Of a stretch of DNA of 64,000 nucleotides, positions 8,521-17,718 are shown in pieces. The position numbers and the translations under genes were made by a program. The notes under the pieces were generated by a model. It saw nothing but the letters and a program-made list of their open reading frames with translations. It was not told the DNA's origin and ran no database searches. Source of the DNA: UBA117 sp049975245 (GTDB taxonomy: Archaea > Methanobacteriota > Methanobacteria > Methanobacteriales > Methanobacteriaceae); contig JBNGDB010000001.1 in assembly GCA_049975245.1 (NCBI GenBank), positions 62,001 through 126,000 on the forward strand, written 5' to 3'. The first letter of the stretch is position 1; each line of letters begins with the position of its first letter.

Positions 8521-10845
8521 ATGAATAAAAAAAATTTTTACCTTGATTTAATAATAATCATGTCTTTCACAGTTCTAGCGACTGTTATTTTCAACTTTAA
8601 TTTATTGAGTCAAGAACAATGGTTAAATTGGATCTTTATTATTCCATTAATATTCTTTTTCCCAGGTTATGCTATTATAACTATTCTATTCCCGGTAAAA
8701 GAAGACTTAAATCTGGTATTTCGAATAATTTTAGGTTTAGCCATAAGTATAGCTATTTTACCAGCATATGGCTTTTTAATCTATTACAGTCCTTTTAACG
8801 TTTTTAGCGACTATTTTATACTGATAACAGGAATATTAACACTTATATTTAGCATTATTGCATATATACGTAGATATAAAAAAATGAAAGAATATGGGGC
8901 GCATGCTAAAACTGACCAGGTAAAAAAAGAGTTAATTGAAATTTATAGACTTAGATACACCATCAGAGATCTTTTAATCACTGGTATTTTAACGGTTATG
9001 TCCATATTGTTAATATATTTGGACATGTTCCAGGTGGTTGCCCACTTTCTATTTACTGTTTTATTGCCAGGATATGCATTAGTGTCAGTTATTTTCCCGG
9101 ATTTAAGGGAATTTAGTTTCCTAAAAAAATCAATTCTAAGTGTGGGTCTAAGCATTATACTGGTCCTAGTCATAGGTTCCATATCAGAATTCATGGTGTT
9201 TTTATCCTTGGAGAACACTTTTATTATATTGGCCATTTTAACCAGCATATTGCTTTTCATAGCCGGTCTTCGGCGTATCAAAAAATCAAGACAGCAGAAT
9301 AAATTAATCAAAAAGACGGGAAAACTTGAAAAAGATGAAAAAATATATGTAAGAAAATTGGATAAACCTTCTAAAACACTAGAATCATCCTTATTATTTT
9401 CTAACCGAGATCTAGATTTACTGGTTTTTTTAACTTTTTTAGCGGTTCTATTTACGAGTATAAATCCACTCAATCAAACCATATTTAGAAATATTTTTGT
9501 CATGCCTTTAATATTAATAATACCGGGATATGCTCTATTAGCCGCAATATTTCCCAAACTCATGGCTTCCAGAAAAACCAAATCACAGCTTTTCAAAATT
9601 TTATTAGTGGGTATTATACTTAGTTTGCTGATGACCTTGTGTATTGGTGTAATGGCTTTTATTGCGCCGGTTAGTATATCTTCGGTACTTTGCCTTGGTG
9701 TAATATCTCTTGTATCTGGTCTTTTACTAATAGTTGCCTATGTCAGAAGGCGCAGATTGGCCCGTCTGAAGTTCATAAAGTCAGAGATTACCCGAAAAAA
9801 GGAAGACGACCAGGTAATTAGAGAAACAGTTAAATTAAGACAATTAACTCAAAAAGAGGGTCTTGAATCCGAATCAGTTCTTGACGACTTGAAAGAACCT
9901 GTTTTGCCTACTTCAGAGGATTCAAGTAAATCTGATTTAATTCACCCGGCCGGTAGAAAAGAATCACCCCTTGTTAAACCGTATTCAGCCAGATTCAAAT
10001 TCTTATCTAATGATCTGTTCTTAATTCTTTTATTAACAGTCCTTACCGTAGTTTTTGTAACTGTTCCGGTTTTAAATCAGACCGTGGTTAGAACCATTCT
10101 GGGACTATTATTCATTCTTTTCATACCAGGTTATTCTTTAATAGCTGCACTTTTCCCTAAAAAGAGTGATTTAGATGGTATTGAACGGTTTGCATTAAGT
10201 TTTGGTTTAAGCATAGCTATTACTCCATTAATTGGGTTGATACTAAACTACACGCCCTGGGGGATACGTTTAGATCCAATATTAATAGCCCTAACTATTC
10301 TGACATTATCATTAATAATAATAGCCAGTATTAGACGGCGCAGACTTCCTGAAAAGGAGAAATTCAGCTTAGGTTTGAAAGATCAATTAAAAAAACTTAA
10401 AATATCCTTTTCTAAGGAAAAAAAATTGGATAAGATATTGTCTATTATATTAATTATATCCATAATCCTGGCCATCTCCACAACTATATACATAATAGTC
10501 ACTCCCAAGGAAGGAGAAAAATTCACAGAATTTTACATTTTAGGACCTGGAGGAAAAGCCAGCGACTACCCTACAAATTTAACAGTTAACCAGACCGGCA
10601 CAGTAATAGTTGGAATAGTGAACCACGAGTATTCTAATGTGACCTACAACTTCCAGATTAAATACAATGGAACCACCATAACCAATAGAAATCTTACTTT
10701 GGACCATAATGAAAAATGGGAACAAAATATAACCTTCAATGCCGGAGCACCAGGAGCAAATAAAAAACTGGAATTTCTACTGTATAAGTTACCAGATAAA
10801 GATAAAGTATACCGGTCTCTTCATTTATGGGTAGATGTAAGTTGA
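8521..10845 (+). CDS. DUF1616-type membrane protein with four repeated membrane modules
   Basis: This 774-residue protein is made of four related membrane modules. Each holds an (F/L/I)PGY(A/S) motif followed by a hydrophobic run ending in FP: near residues 47 (FFPGYAIITILFP), 182 (LPGYALVSVIFP), 334 (IPGYALLAAIFP) and 535 (IPGYSLIAALFP). Charged cytoplasmic linkers rich in Lys/Arg/Glu separate them. After a last helix near 645 comes an outside domain of about 110 residues beginning EFYILGPGGKASDYP, the extracellular part known from DUF1616 proteins. Most DUF1616 proteins I know of carry one such module. It heads the polysaccharide cluster, so a surface role is likely, but its biochemical function is unknown. 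Confidence 0.8.
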   Translation: MNKKNFYLDLIIIMSFTVLATVIFNFNLLSQEQWLNWIFIIPLIFFFPGYAIITILFPVKEDLNLVFRIILGLAISIAILPAYGFLIYYSPFNVFSDYFILITGILTLIFSIIAYIRRYKKMKEYGAHAKTDQVKKELIEIYRLRYTIRDLLITGILTVMSILLIYLDMFQVVAHFLFTVLLPGYALVSVIFPDLREFSFLKKSILSVGLSIILVLVIGSISEFMVFLSLENTFIILAILTSILLFIAGLRRIKKSRQQNKLIKKTGKLEKDEKIYVRKLDKPSKTLESSLLFSNRDLDLLVFLTFLAVLFTSINPLNQTIFRNIFVMPLILIIPGYALLAAIFPKLMASRKTKSQLFKILLVGIILSLLMTLCIGVMAFIAPVSISSVLCLGVISLVSGLLLIVAYVRRRRLARLKFIKSEITRKKEDDQVIRETVKLRQLTQKEGLESESVLDDLKEPVLPTSEDSSKSDLIHPAGRKESPLVKPYSARFKFLSNDLFLILLLTVLTVVFVTVPVLNQTVVRTILGLLFILFIPGYSLIAALFPKKSDLDGIERFALSFGLSIAITPLIGLILNYTPWGIRLDPILIALTILTLSLIIIASIRRRRLPEKEKFSLGLKDQLKKLKISFSKEKKLDKILSIILIISIILAISTTIYIIVTPKEGEKFTEFYILGPGGKASDYPTNLTVNQTGTVIVGIVNHEYSNVTYNFQIKYNGTTITNRNLTLDHNEKWEQNITFNAGAPGANKKLEFLLYKLPDKDKVYRSLHLWVDVS

Positions 10846-10922
10846 TTTGTTTAACTGTAATTTTAATAATAACAAATTTAAAAATAAATTTAAAATTAGA
10901 TTCATATTGAAATGGGAGTAAA

Positions 10923-11870
10923 ATGAGAGATAAAATCACAATGAAAAATAAAAAGGTAGTAATTACAGGGGGGCTGGGTTTTATAGGTTCCCACCTGGTT
11001 GAAAGGTTATACCGGGACAATCAAGTTACAATAATAGATGATGAATCATCAGGAAAACTGGAAAACATTAAACAACTTGACCTGGCCCAAATTGATCTGG
11101 TACTGGGAGATATAGCCTCCATAGACCTTGAAGAAATATTAGATGGATATGATTACGTTTTTCATCATGCAGCCCTGGCCAGTGTTCCTTTAAGTATTGA
11201 AGACCCTTTAAGGTGTAACCAGGTGAATGTTACTGGAACACTGAAGCTTTTGAATGCGGCTAAAGAAGCCCATATAAAAAAGTTGGTTTTTGCCTCATCC
11301 AGCGCAGTTTATGGTGAGACCTCAAAATTACCAGTGAAAGAAAATTTACCCTATAACCCCATATCACCCTATGCTGTAAGCAAAATAGCTGGAGAAATAT
11401 ACTGTAACGTGTTTAACCAGATATACGGGCTGCCGACTATTTGTTTGCGGTACTTTAACGTTTTCGGTCCCCGGCAAGATCCTGATTCTCAATATGCTGC
11501 AGTTATACCCAAATTTATTGAAGCCTTATTATCTAATAAATCTCCTGTAATCTATGGAGATGGACAACAGACCAGGGATTTTATATTTGTAGACCACGTG
11601 GTGGATGCTAACATTAAAACCTGCCAATCGAATATTACTGGAAACTTCAACATTGCCAGTGGTAAATCCACATCTATTAACACTTTATTTAGGAAGATCA
11701 GTGACATAATTAGATCAGATATTAAGCCACAATATCAGAGTCAACGTTCAGGAGAAATTAAACATTCATGGGCAGATATATCGAAATCAGAAAAATTTGG
11801 CTTTAATCCAAATGTAGATCTTACCCTAGAACTGGAAAAAACTATCCAGTCCTATAAAAACTCAGGATAA
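10923..11870 (+). CDS. NAD-dependent UDP-sugar 4-epimerase (GalE/WbpP-like)
   Basis: This 315-residue extended SDR protein has the Rossmann signature GGLGFIGSHL, the catalytic serine in ASSSAVYG and the YAVSK tyrosine/lysine pair. RYFNVFGPRQDPDSQYAAV is typical of UDP-GlcNAc/UDP-Glc 4-epimerases such as WbpP. It probably interconverts UDP-GlcNAc and UDP-GalNAc for the genes that follow. ATG 10923 follows GGGAGTAAA; an inner ATG at 10941 would also preserve the domain. Its 3' end is copied twice in degenerate form just downstream (11892-11962). Confidence 0.88.
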   Translation: MRDKITMKNKKVVITGGLGFIGSHLVERLYRDNQVTIIDDESSGKLENIKQLDLAQIDLVLGDIASIDLEEILDGYDYVFHHAALASVPLSIEDPLRCNQVNVTGTLKLLNAAKEAHIKKLVFASSSAVYGETSKLPVKENLPYNPISPYAVSKIAGEIYCNVFNQIYGLPTICLRYFNVFGPRQDPDSQYAAVIPKFIEALLSNKSPVIYGDGQQTRDFIFVDHVVDANIKTCQSNITGNFNIASGKSTSINTLFRKISDIIRSDIKPQYQSQRSGEIKHSWADISKSEKFGFNPNVDLTLELEKTIQSYKNSG

Positions 11871-11962
11871 GTTGAATATAACTAATTCATATATTATAAA
11901 CTCAAGATAGGTTGTATGATGAATTATAAAACTCATAATAGGCCTATATTGAATTCATATTT
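11853..11962. repeat. Three imperfect copies of the epimerase 3' end
   Basis: The last bases of the epimerase gene, TATAAAAACTCAGGATAAG at 11853-11871, recur as TATTATAAACTCAAGATAGG from 11892 and ATTATAAAACTCATAATAGG from 11923. Each copy is followed by a related AT-rich tail containing GAATT. The first copy contains the stop codon. This looks like a decayed tandem duplication. Confidence 0.6.
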
Positions 11963-12146
11963 AATAAAATAAAGATATGGGCAGTATAGTTGATTTAAAT
12001 CTTATAATTTATAACTAGCATTTAATATTATTTGAAAAAAAATATAATATCATTTGATTAAATAGCATATAATAACTTTCAATAATTTAAGGATTCTATT
12101 GATTAATTTAACCAATTATTAATATCTTTTTTAGGAGGAAAATTTC

Positions 12147-13463
12147 ATGAACTGGATAGATGATTTAACAACCAAGATTAAAAATCAATCTGCGGTTATT
12201 GGTATCGTAGGATTGGGTTATGTTGGTTTACCTTTAGCTGTATCATTTTCTAAAAAATTCAAAGTGGTTGGTTATAATAACAACCAGGAAAAGGTAGATA
12301 TTTTGAAGAATGGAAAATCCTATATTGAAGATGTAAAAGATGAAGATATTGATTTAAACTCTTTTCATCCCACATATGATTACCAAGAATTAGAAAAATG
12401 TGATTTTATTATAATAGCAGTACCCACACCTTTAAGGGAGGATAAAAGTCCGGATTTATCCTATATTGAGAATGCTGGTCAGACTGTGGGTAAAATTCTC
12501 CATGAAGGACAGTTTGTGATACTGAAAAGTACCACCTATCCCGGCACCACTGAAGATTTCCTGGCACCAATACTTGAAGAGGCCAGTAATTTAAAGGTTA
12601 CACGAGATTTTGGATTAGGTTATTCTCCAGAAAGAGTGGATCCTGGTAATAAACAATTTAATATAGAGAACACAGCTAATGTGGTTGGTGGATTAACCCC
12701 GGAATTTACTAAGATATGTTCCCTGCTTTTTGCTGATGTAACTGGCAGTGTTATTGAAGTTGAGGATTGTAAAACTGCAGAAGCAGTTAAAATGATAGAA
12801 AATATTTTCAGAAACGTTAATATTGCCTTGGTAAATGAATTGTCCCTAATATTTGAAAAAATGGATATAGATGTATGGGAGGCAATTGAAGCAGCAAAAA
12901 CTAAGCCCTACGGCTTCATGCCATTTTATCCCGGTCCGGGAGTAGGGGGCCACTGCATACCATTGGATCCATATTATTTATCTTACCGGGCCAAACACTT
13001 TGGAATAATTCCCCGATTTATTGAAACTGCAGGGGAAATCAATGATTTCATGCCCATCCATGCCATAAATCTGGTAAAAAAGGGTCTTAAAAAGACTGAT
13101 AAAAAATTAAGATCATCTAACATATTAGTACTGGGCCTGGCCTACAAATCTAATATAAGCGACACCAGGGAATCACCAGCAGTGCATATTATAGAAGAAC
13201 TCCATGAAGCAGGTTCAAAAATAAAGGTATATGATCCCCACACTGATCTGATAAAAACCAGGTTCGGCGAATTTTATTCCCAAGCTAACTTGATGGAGAG
13301 CTTAAAATGGGCTGATTGTGCGATCATAGTAACTGATCATGAGGAATTTGTTGAAAATCAGCATATAATTGAAATGATTAAAAATCATCAACTTATATTG
13401 GTGGATACTCGTAATGCTCTGAAAATAAAAAACCATGAATTGGATTATTACATTAAATTATAG
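12147..13463 (+). CDS. Nucleotide-sugar 6-dehydrogenase (UDP-HexNAc to uronic acid, WbpA/WbpO/TviB type)
   Basis: This 438-residue protein has the NAD site GIVGLGYVGLPLA, the lysine helix AVKMIENIFRNVN and the catalytic cysteine in PGVGGHCIPLDPYYL. That last motif marks dehydrogenases acting on 2-acetamido sugars. The reaction is a two-step oxidation of C6 to give a UDP-HexNAc uronate. AGGAGGAAAATTTC precedes ATG 12147. The usual GFDIN at the end of the second strand is GYNNN here. With its neighbours it would supply the substrate of the 3-dehydrogenase; whether it prefers the gluco or galacto substrate cannot be told from sequence. Confidence 0.9.
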   Translation: MNWIDDLTTKIKNQSAVIGIVGLGYVGLPLAVSFSKKFKVVGYNNNQEKVDILKNGKSYIEDVKDEDIDLNSFHPTYDYQELEKCDFIIIAVPTPLREDKSPDLSYIENAGQTVGKILHEGQFVILKSTTYPGTTEDFLAPILEEASNLKVTRDFGLGYSPERVDPGNKQFNIENTANVVGGLTPEFTKICSLLFADVTGSVIEVEDCKTAEAVKMIENIFRNVNIALVNELSLIFEKMDIDVWEAIEAAKTKPYGFMPFYPGPGVGGHCIPLDPYYLSYRAKHFGIIPRFIETAGEINDFMPIHAINLVKKGLKKTDKKLRSSNILVLGLAYKSNISDTRESPAVHIIEELHEAGSKIKVYDPHTDLIKTRFGEFYSQANLMESLKWADCAIIVTDHEEFVENQHIIEMIKNHQLILVDTRNALKIKNHELDYYIKL

Positions 13464-13667
13464 TATTAATGAATTTCAATTAAATCTTAAATTATTAGCT
13501 ATCAAATTTTACATTAAATCCTGATAAAAAAAAATATAATAATGAATCATTAAGGATACGCATCAAAATTACATTAAGCTAAACTAAAATTGATAAGAGG
13601 ATGATTATAATTTATTTTTGTAATTGCAACCATTTAAGGGACATTCAATAATTAGTAAGTGATATTT

Positions 13668-15218
13668 ATGGATAAAAATATAGCAGTTGTGGGCAGCGGT
13701 TATTGGGGTAAAAACTTAGTCAGAAATTTTCATGAATTAGGTGTTCTTAGAATAGTATGTGATCTTGATGAAGAAACGCTCATGGAATTTAAAAACACTT
13801 ATCCAGATATAATTACCACTACTTCCTTTCAACAGATCTTAGATGATGATAATATTCAGGGAATAGTGATCTCCACTCCTGCAGTTCTTCACTATCACAT
13901 GGTTAAAAAGGCATTATTGTGTGGTAAAGATGTTTTCGTTGAAAAACCACTATCTCTAAGTGTAGATGAAGGAGAAGATTTGGTAAGAATTGCCGAGGAG
14001 AATGGTAACATTTTAATGGTAGGCCACATCCTCCAGTATCACCCTGCCATACTAAAACTTAAAGAAATAATAGAGAACGGCGAATTAGGCAAAATTCAAT
14101 ATATATATTCAAATCGTTTAAATCTGGGTAAGTTTAGAACGGAAGAAAATATTTTATGGAGCTTCGCCCCCCACGATATATCGGTTATTTTATATTTAAT
14201 GGAAGAAATGCCATTAAATCTTTCATCCAATGCTGGTACCTATCTTAGTAAAGATGTGGCTGATGTAACCCTCACTAACATGTCATTTGCCAGCGGAGTT
14301 AAATCCCACATATTTGTAAGCTGGTTACACCCTTATAAAGAACAGAAACTGGTGATAGTGGGCAGTAAAAAAATGGCAGTATTCGATGATGTTTCCTCTG
14401 AAAAACTGATCATTTATCCCCATGAGATACAGTGGATAGATCGAATTCCAGTACCCAACAAAAAAGACCACTTAAACATAAAAATATCAGAAAAAGAACC
14501 CTTAAAAGAGGAATGTAAACATTTCATGGAATGTATAGAAAATCGAAAAACTCCAAAGACTGATGGAAATGAAGGCTTAAGAGTATTAAAAATACTCCAA
14601 GCATCACAGGAGTCATTGGAACGTGAAGGAGAAACTATTAAAATACATTCTAATAAATATTTTGTCCATCACAGCAGTTTTATTGACGATCCCTGCCAAA
14701 TTGGAGAAGGTACTAAGATATGGCACTTTTCCCATGTAATGGAAAATTCAGTTATAGGTAAAAACTGTAATTTAGGACAGAACGTGCTGGTGGCATCAGA
14801 TGTGGTTATAGGAGACAATGTTAAAGTCCAAAATAATGTATCTTTATATACTGGCGTTAAAGTTGAGGACGACGTATTTTTAGGTCCGTCTATGGTTTTT
14901 ACAAATGTGGTAAATCCTCGAAGCTTTATACCTAGGAAGGAGGAATTTAAACCTACCTTGGTTAAAAAAGGAGCCACCATAGGTGCTAATGCCACCATCA
15001 TATGTGGTAACACCATAGGCCGCTACGCCCTAGTGGGGGCTGGTGCTGTTGTAACCAGGGATGTCCCTGACTATTCGGTGGTTATGGGCAATCCTGGTCG
15101 TTTGCAGGGGTGGATATGTCAATGTGGGCTTAATTTAATATTTAAGGATGATAAATGTCAATGTAGTTGTGGTATAGAATATAAAAAAATAGGGGAAAAT
15201 ATAGTTAAAGTTGAATAA
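13668..15218 (+). CDS. Fused UDP-HexNAcA 3-dehydrogenase (Gfo/Idh/MocA) and 3-N-acetyltransferase (LbH), WbpB-WbpD type
   Basis: Residues 1 to about 325 form a Gfo/Idh/MocA oxidoreductase with VGSGYWGKNLVRNF and the EKPLSLS lysine motif. Residues from about 328 to 490 form a left-handed beta-helix acetyltransferase with hexapeptide turns (IGEGTKIW, IGKNCNLG, IGDNVKVQ, IGANATII) and the closing GNPGRLQGW. The last 30 residues carry two Cys-x-Cys pairs (CQCG and CQCS), possibly a small metal site. In Pseudomonas these activities are two proteins, WbpB and WbpD. The longer frame opens at GTG 13659, but GTGATATTT before ATG 13668 favours the latter. Confidence 0.9.
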   Translation: MDKNIAVVGSGYWGKNLVRNFHELGVLRIVCDLDEETLMEFKNTYPDIITTTSFQQILDDDNIQGIVISTPAVLHYHMVKKALLCGKDVFVEKPLSLSVDEGEDLVRIAEENGNILMVGHILQYHPAILKLKEIIENGELGKIQYIYSNRLNLGKFRTEENILWSFAPHDISVILYLMEEMPLNLSSNAGTYLSKDVADVTLTNMSFASGVKSHIFVSWLHPYKEQKLVIVGSKKMAVFDDVSSEKLIIYPHEIQWIDRIPVPNKKDHLNIKISEKEPLKEECKHFMECIENRKTPKTDGNEGLRVLKILQASQESLEREGETIKIHSNKYFVHHSSFIDDPCQIGEGTKIWHFSHVMENSVIGKNCNLGQNVLVASDVVIGDNVKVQNNVSLYTGVKVEDDVFLGPSMVFTNVVNPRSFIPRKEEFKPTLVKKGATIGANATIICGNTIGRYALVGAGAVVTRDVPDYSVVMGNPGRLQGWICQCGLNLIFKDDKCQCSCGIEYKKIGENIVKVE

Positions 15219-15238
15219 TTTTTATTTAATTAAAATAA

Positions 15239-15248
15239 TTTTTTTTTT
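15239..15248 (+). terminator. Oligo-T tract after the fusion gene
   Basis: A run of ten T begins about 20 bases after the stop of the fusion gene. T-runs of this kind are typical archaeal transcription end sites. The following intergenic DNA to 15411 holds only AT-rich short repeats, including two similar TATAGAA...GTT-TCTAAAT stretches. Confidence 0.45.
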
Positions 15249-15411
15249 GTTCTAACCTATAATTTAATTATTTCTAGATTACAATTAAAAAGATAATAGG
15301 AAAATGATAAACTATAGAAGAAGTTCTAAATAATAGATATTTCTGAATATAGAAAGAGTTTCTAAATTATAAAATTTAACAAGCAGATAATTTAACAAGT
15401 TGGTGTACTAA

Positions 15412-16521
15412 ATGAACGTTCCATTTTTTGATTTAACACGTCAATACAATAATATTAAGGAAGAAATTGATCAATCCATACAGGAAGTGGTGGACACACA
15501 GCAATTCATATTAGGCAGTGTGGTAGAAGAATTCGAGGAAAAAGCAGCCAAATATTGCGGATCAAAACATGCGGTGGGAGTGGCCAGCGGAACTGATGCT
15601 TTGCTTTTAGCGGTGAGGGCCCACAATATTACTGGAGATGTATTAACCTCTCCTTTCACCTTTTTTGCCACAGCCGGTGCGATCCATAATGCCCGGGCCA
15701 GTCCTAAATTTGCAGATATTGATCCAGATTCTTACAATCTCTCCATAGCACAATTGGAGAAAACTATTCCTACATTAGCGGATGATTTACAAGCTTTAAT
15801 GCCGGTGCACTTGTTTGGTCAGGCTGCTGACATGGATCCCCTAATGGAATTGGCAGATGAAAATGATTTGGCAGTTATTGAAGATGCTGCACAGGCCATT
15901 GGAGCGGAATATAAAGGAAAAAAGATTGGTTCTATAAGTACTACTTGTTTCAGTTTTTTCCCCACTAAAAACTTAGGCGGATTTGGAGATGGGGGACTTA
16001 TAACCACTAACAATGAAGAGATAGCTGAAACTTTAAAAACAATCCGGGTTCACGGCTCCAAACCACGATATTTCCATCACGTTATCGGATATAACAGTCG
16101 TTTAGATGCTCTACAAGCGGCAGTGTTAAATGTGAAATTAAAATATCTTGATCAATGGATAGAAAACCGCATAGAAAATGTCAAGATATATAATAAGGCT
16201 CTTAACAATTTAGATGGGGTTGAAATTCCTTTAGAATCTGATTATGCTAAGCATAGTTATAACCAGTATACCATCCGAGTAACTGATGGTAGAAGGGATG
16301 ATCTGCAACAATTCCTTTCAGATAGGGGAATTGGTTCGTCTATTTATTATCCTCTATGTCTGCACATGCAGCCCTGCTTTAAACCACTCGGATATAAAGA
16401 GGGAGATTTCAAGGTATCAGAACTAGCATCAGAAGAAGTATTGTCACTGCCCATATTCCCAGAATTAACAGTTGAAGAAATAGAATATGTGATAGATGCT
16501 GTTGAAGAATTTTATAGTTAG
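15412..16521 (+). CDS. DegT/DnrJ/EryC1/StrS aminotransferase, WbpE-like
   Basis: This 369-residue PLP enzyme has the active-site lysine K186 in FFPTKNLGGFGDGG, the phosphate/ring contacts GVASGTDAL near 56-64, and D158 in IEDAAQAIGA. It fits the sugar 3-aminotransferases acting on UDP-3-keto-HexNAcA made by the preceding gene product. GGTGTACTAA lies before ATG 15412. Its place between the dehydrogenase/acetyltransferase fusion and the 2-epimerase matches the Wbp pathway order. Confidence 0.92.
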   Translation: MNVPFFDLTRQYNNIKEEIDQSIQEVVDTQQFILGSVVEEFEEKAAKYCGSKHAVGVASGTDALLLAVRAHNITGDVLTSPFTFFATAGAIHNARASPKFADIDPDSYNLSIAQLEKTIPTLADDLQALMPVHLFGQAADMDPLMELADENDLAVIEDAAQAIGAEYKGKKIGSISTTCFSFFPTKNLGGFGDGGLITTNNEEIAETLKTIRVHGSKPRYFHHVIGYNSRLDALQAAVLNVKLKYLDQWIENRIENVKIYNKALNNLDGVEIPLESDYAKHSYNQYTIRVTDGRRDDLQQFLSDRGIGSSIYYPLCLHMQPCFKPLGYKEGDFKVSELASEEVLSLPIFPELTVEEIEYVIDAVEEFYS

Positions 16522-16543
16522 CTGAAATTCAAGGTAGGATATC

Positions 16544-17641
16544 ATGAAGATAATAACAGTCTTAGGGGCTAGACCACAATTTATAAAGGCGGCACTTGTT
16601 TCTAGAGAGCTAAGAAAGAATAATGAGGAAATTATAATCCACACAGGACAGCATTATAATATTGAACTTTCCGAGATATTCTTTAATGAAATGGGAATTC
16701 CCCAACCAGATTACAATCTAGAGGTTGGTTCCGGGTCCCATGCCCAACAAACAGCCAAGATGATGATAAAATTAGAGGAGAAATTCCAGGAGATATCACC
16801 AGATCTGATACTATTATATGGAGATACAAACTCTACTCTGGCTGCGGCAATTACTGCCTCCAAGTTAAATCTACCAATCGCCCATGTGGAAGCCGGTCCC
16901 AGGATGTACGATAAATCAGTGCCCGAAGAAGTAAATCGTATAATAACGGATCATATATCCTCATTGCTATTTGCACCAACACCCTACGCAGTGGAAAATC
17001 TGCATAAAGAAGGTTTAAAAGAAGGAGTTTATTTAACTGGAGATGTAATGCTAGATCTGTTTAGATTCTTCTCTAAAAGTGCAGATAAATCTTCAAACAT
17101 ACTGGAAGAATTAAAATTGGATAGAGGAGACTACATATTAACCACTATCCACCGAGCCCGTAATACTGATTCTATTGAAAATCTTAAAGCTATAATTGAT
17201 GCATTTTCATTTTTATCCCATAATAAAAGAATTGTTTTTCCAATACATCCCCGCACAGTTAAATATTTAAAAGAATATGGACTTTATCAAGGATTAAAAG
17301 ATAATCCTAATATTGATTTAATTGACCCGGTGGGCTACCTGGACATGAATATTTTAACTAGAAATGCATATAAAATTGTAACTGACTCTGGAGGGTTACA
17401 AAAAGAAGCATTTTTTGCCAGAGTCCCCTGTATAACCATAGATTCTTCTACAGGATGGCCAGAGACTGTTCTGGAAGGTTGGAATACTATTTTTGAGGAT
17501 AGTAAAGAAAATTTCCTGGATAAAGATGACATAATAAATGTGGTAACTTCTTTTGCTCCTAAAGGAGATTATAAGAACGTTTTTGGCGATGGCCGGGCAT
17601 CAGAAAAAATCTGTAAAATAATAGAAGAATATAATAAATAA
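16544..17641 (+). CDS. wecB: Non-hydrolysing UDP-N-acetylglucosamine 2-epimerase family (WecB/WbpI-like)
   Basis: This 365-residue GT-B-fold epimerase begins GARPQFIKAA, with HTGQHYN, LYGDTNST, HVEAGPR and TDSGGLQKEAFF all present. These motifs place it in the WecB/WbpI family, which inverts C2 of UDP-HexNAc-type sugars. The loop usually read as (R/D)xTEWPETV is DSSTGWPETV here, so the Glu before Trp is Gly. In context it probably turns the diacetamido-gluco-uronate into the manno form, but plain UDP-ManNAc formation or a galacto-to-talo step cannot be excluded. Start ATG 16544 follows AGGATATC, 22 bases after the aminotransferase stop. Confidence 0.88.
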   Translation: MKIITVLGARPQFIKAALVSRELRKNNEEIIIHTGQHYNIELSEIFFNEMGIPQPDYNLEVGSGSHAQQTAKMMIKLEEKFQEISPDLILLYGDTNSTLAAAITASKLNLPIAHVEAGPRMYDKSVPEEVNRIITDHISSLLFAPTPYAVENLHKEGLKEGVYLTGDVMLDLFRFFSKSADKSSNILEELKLDRGDYILTTIHRARNTDSIENLKAIIDAFSFLSHNKRIVFPIHPRTVKYLKEYGLYQGLKDNPNIDLIDPVGYLDMNILTRNAYKIVTDSGGLQKEAFFARVPCITIDSSTGWPETVLEGWNTIFEDSKENFLDKDDIINVVTSFAPKGDYKNVFGDGRASEKICKIIEEYNK

Positions 17642-17718
17642 TATTTAAATTTATCTTCAATATTCAATTTATAAAATGATTTCTGGGAGGAAATAAATTA
17701 ATATTTAACAATAGAAAA

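Noticed and set aside
8943..9473. 176-residue frame antisense to the DUF1616 gene
   Set aside because: It is a mirror of the helix-rich coding strand, with Lys/Asn-biased composition and no start signal.
13464..13667. Repeated TTACATTAA strings after the dehydrogenase gene
   Set aside because: Matches to the gene's 3' end are only about ten bases and could arise by chance in DNA this AT-rich.
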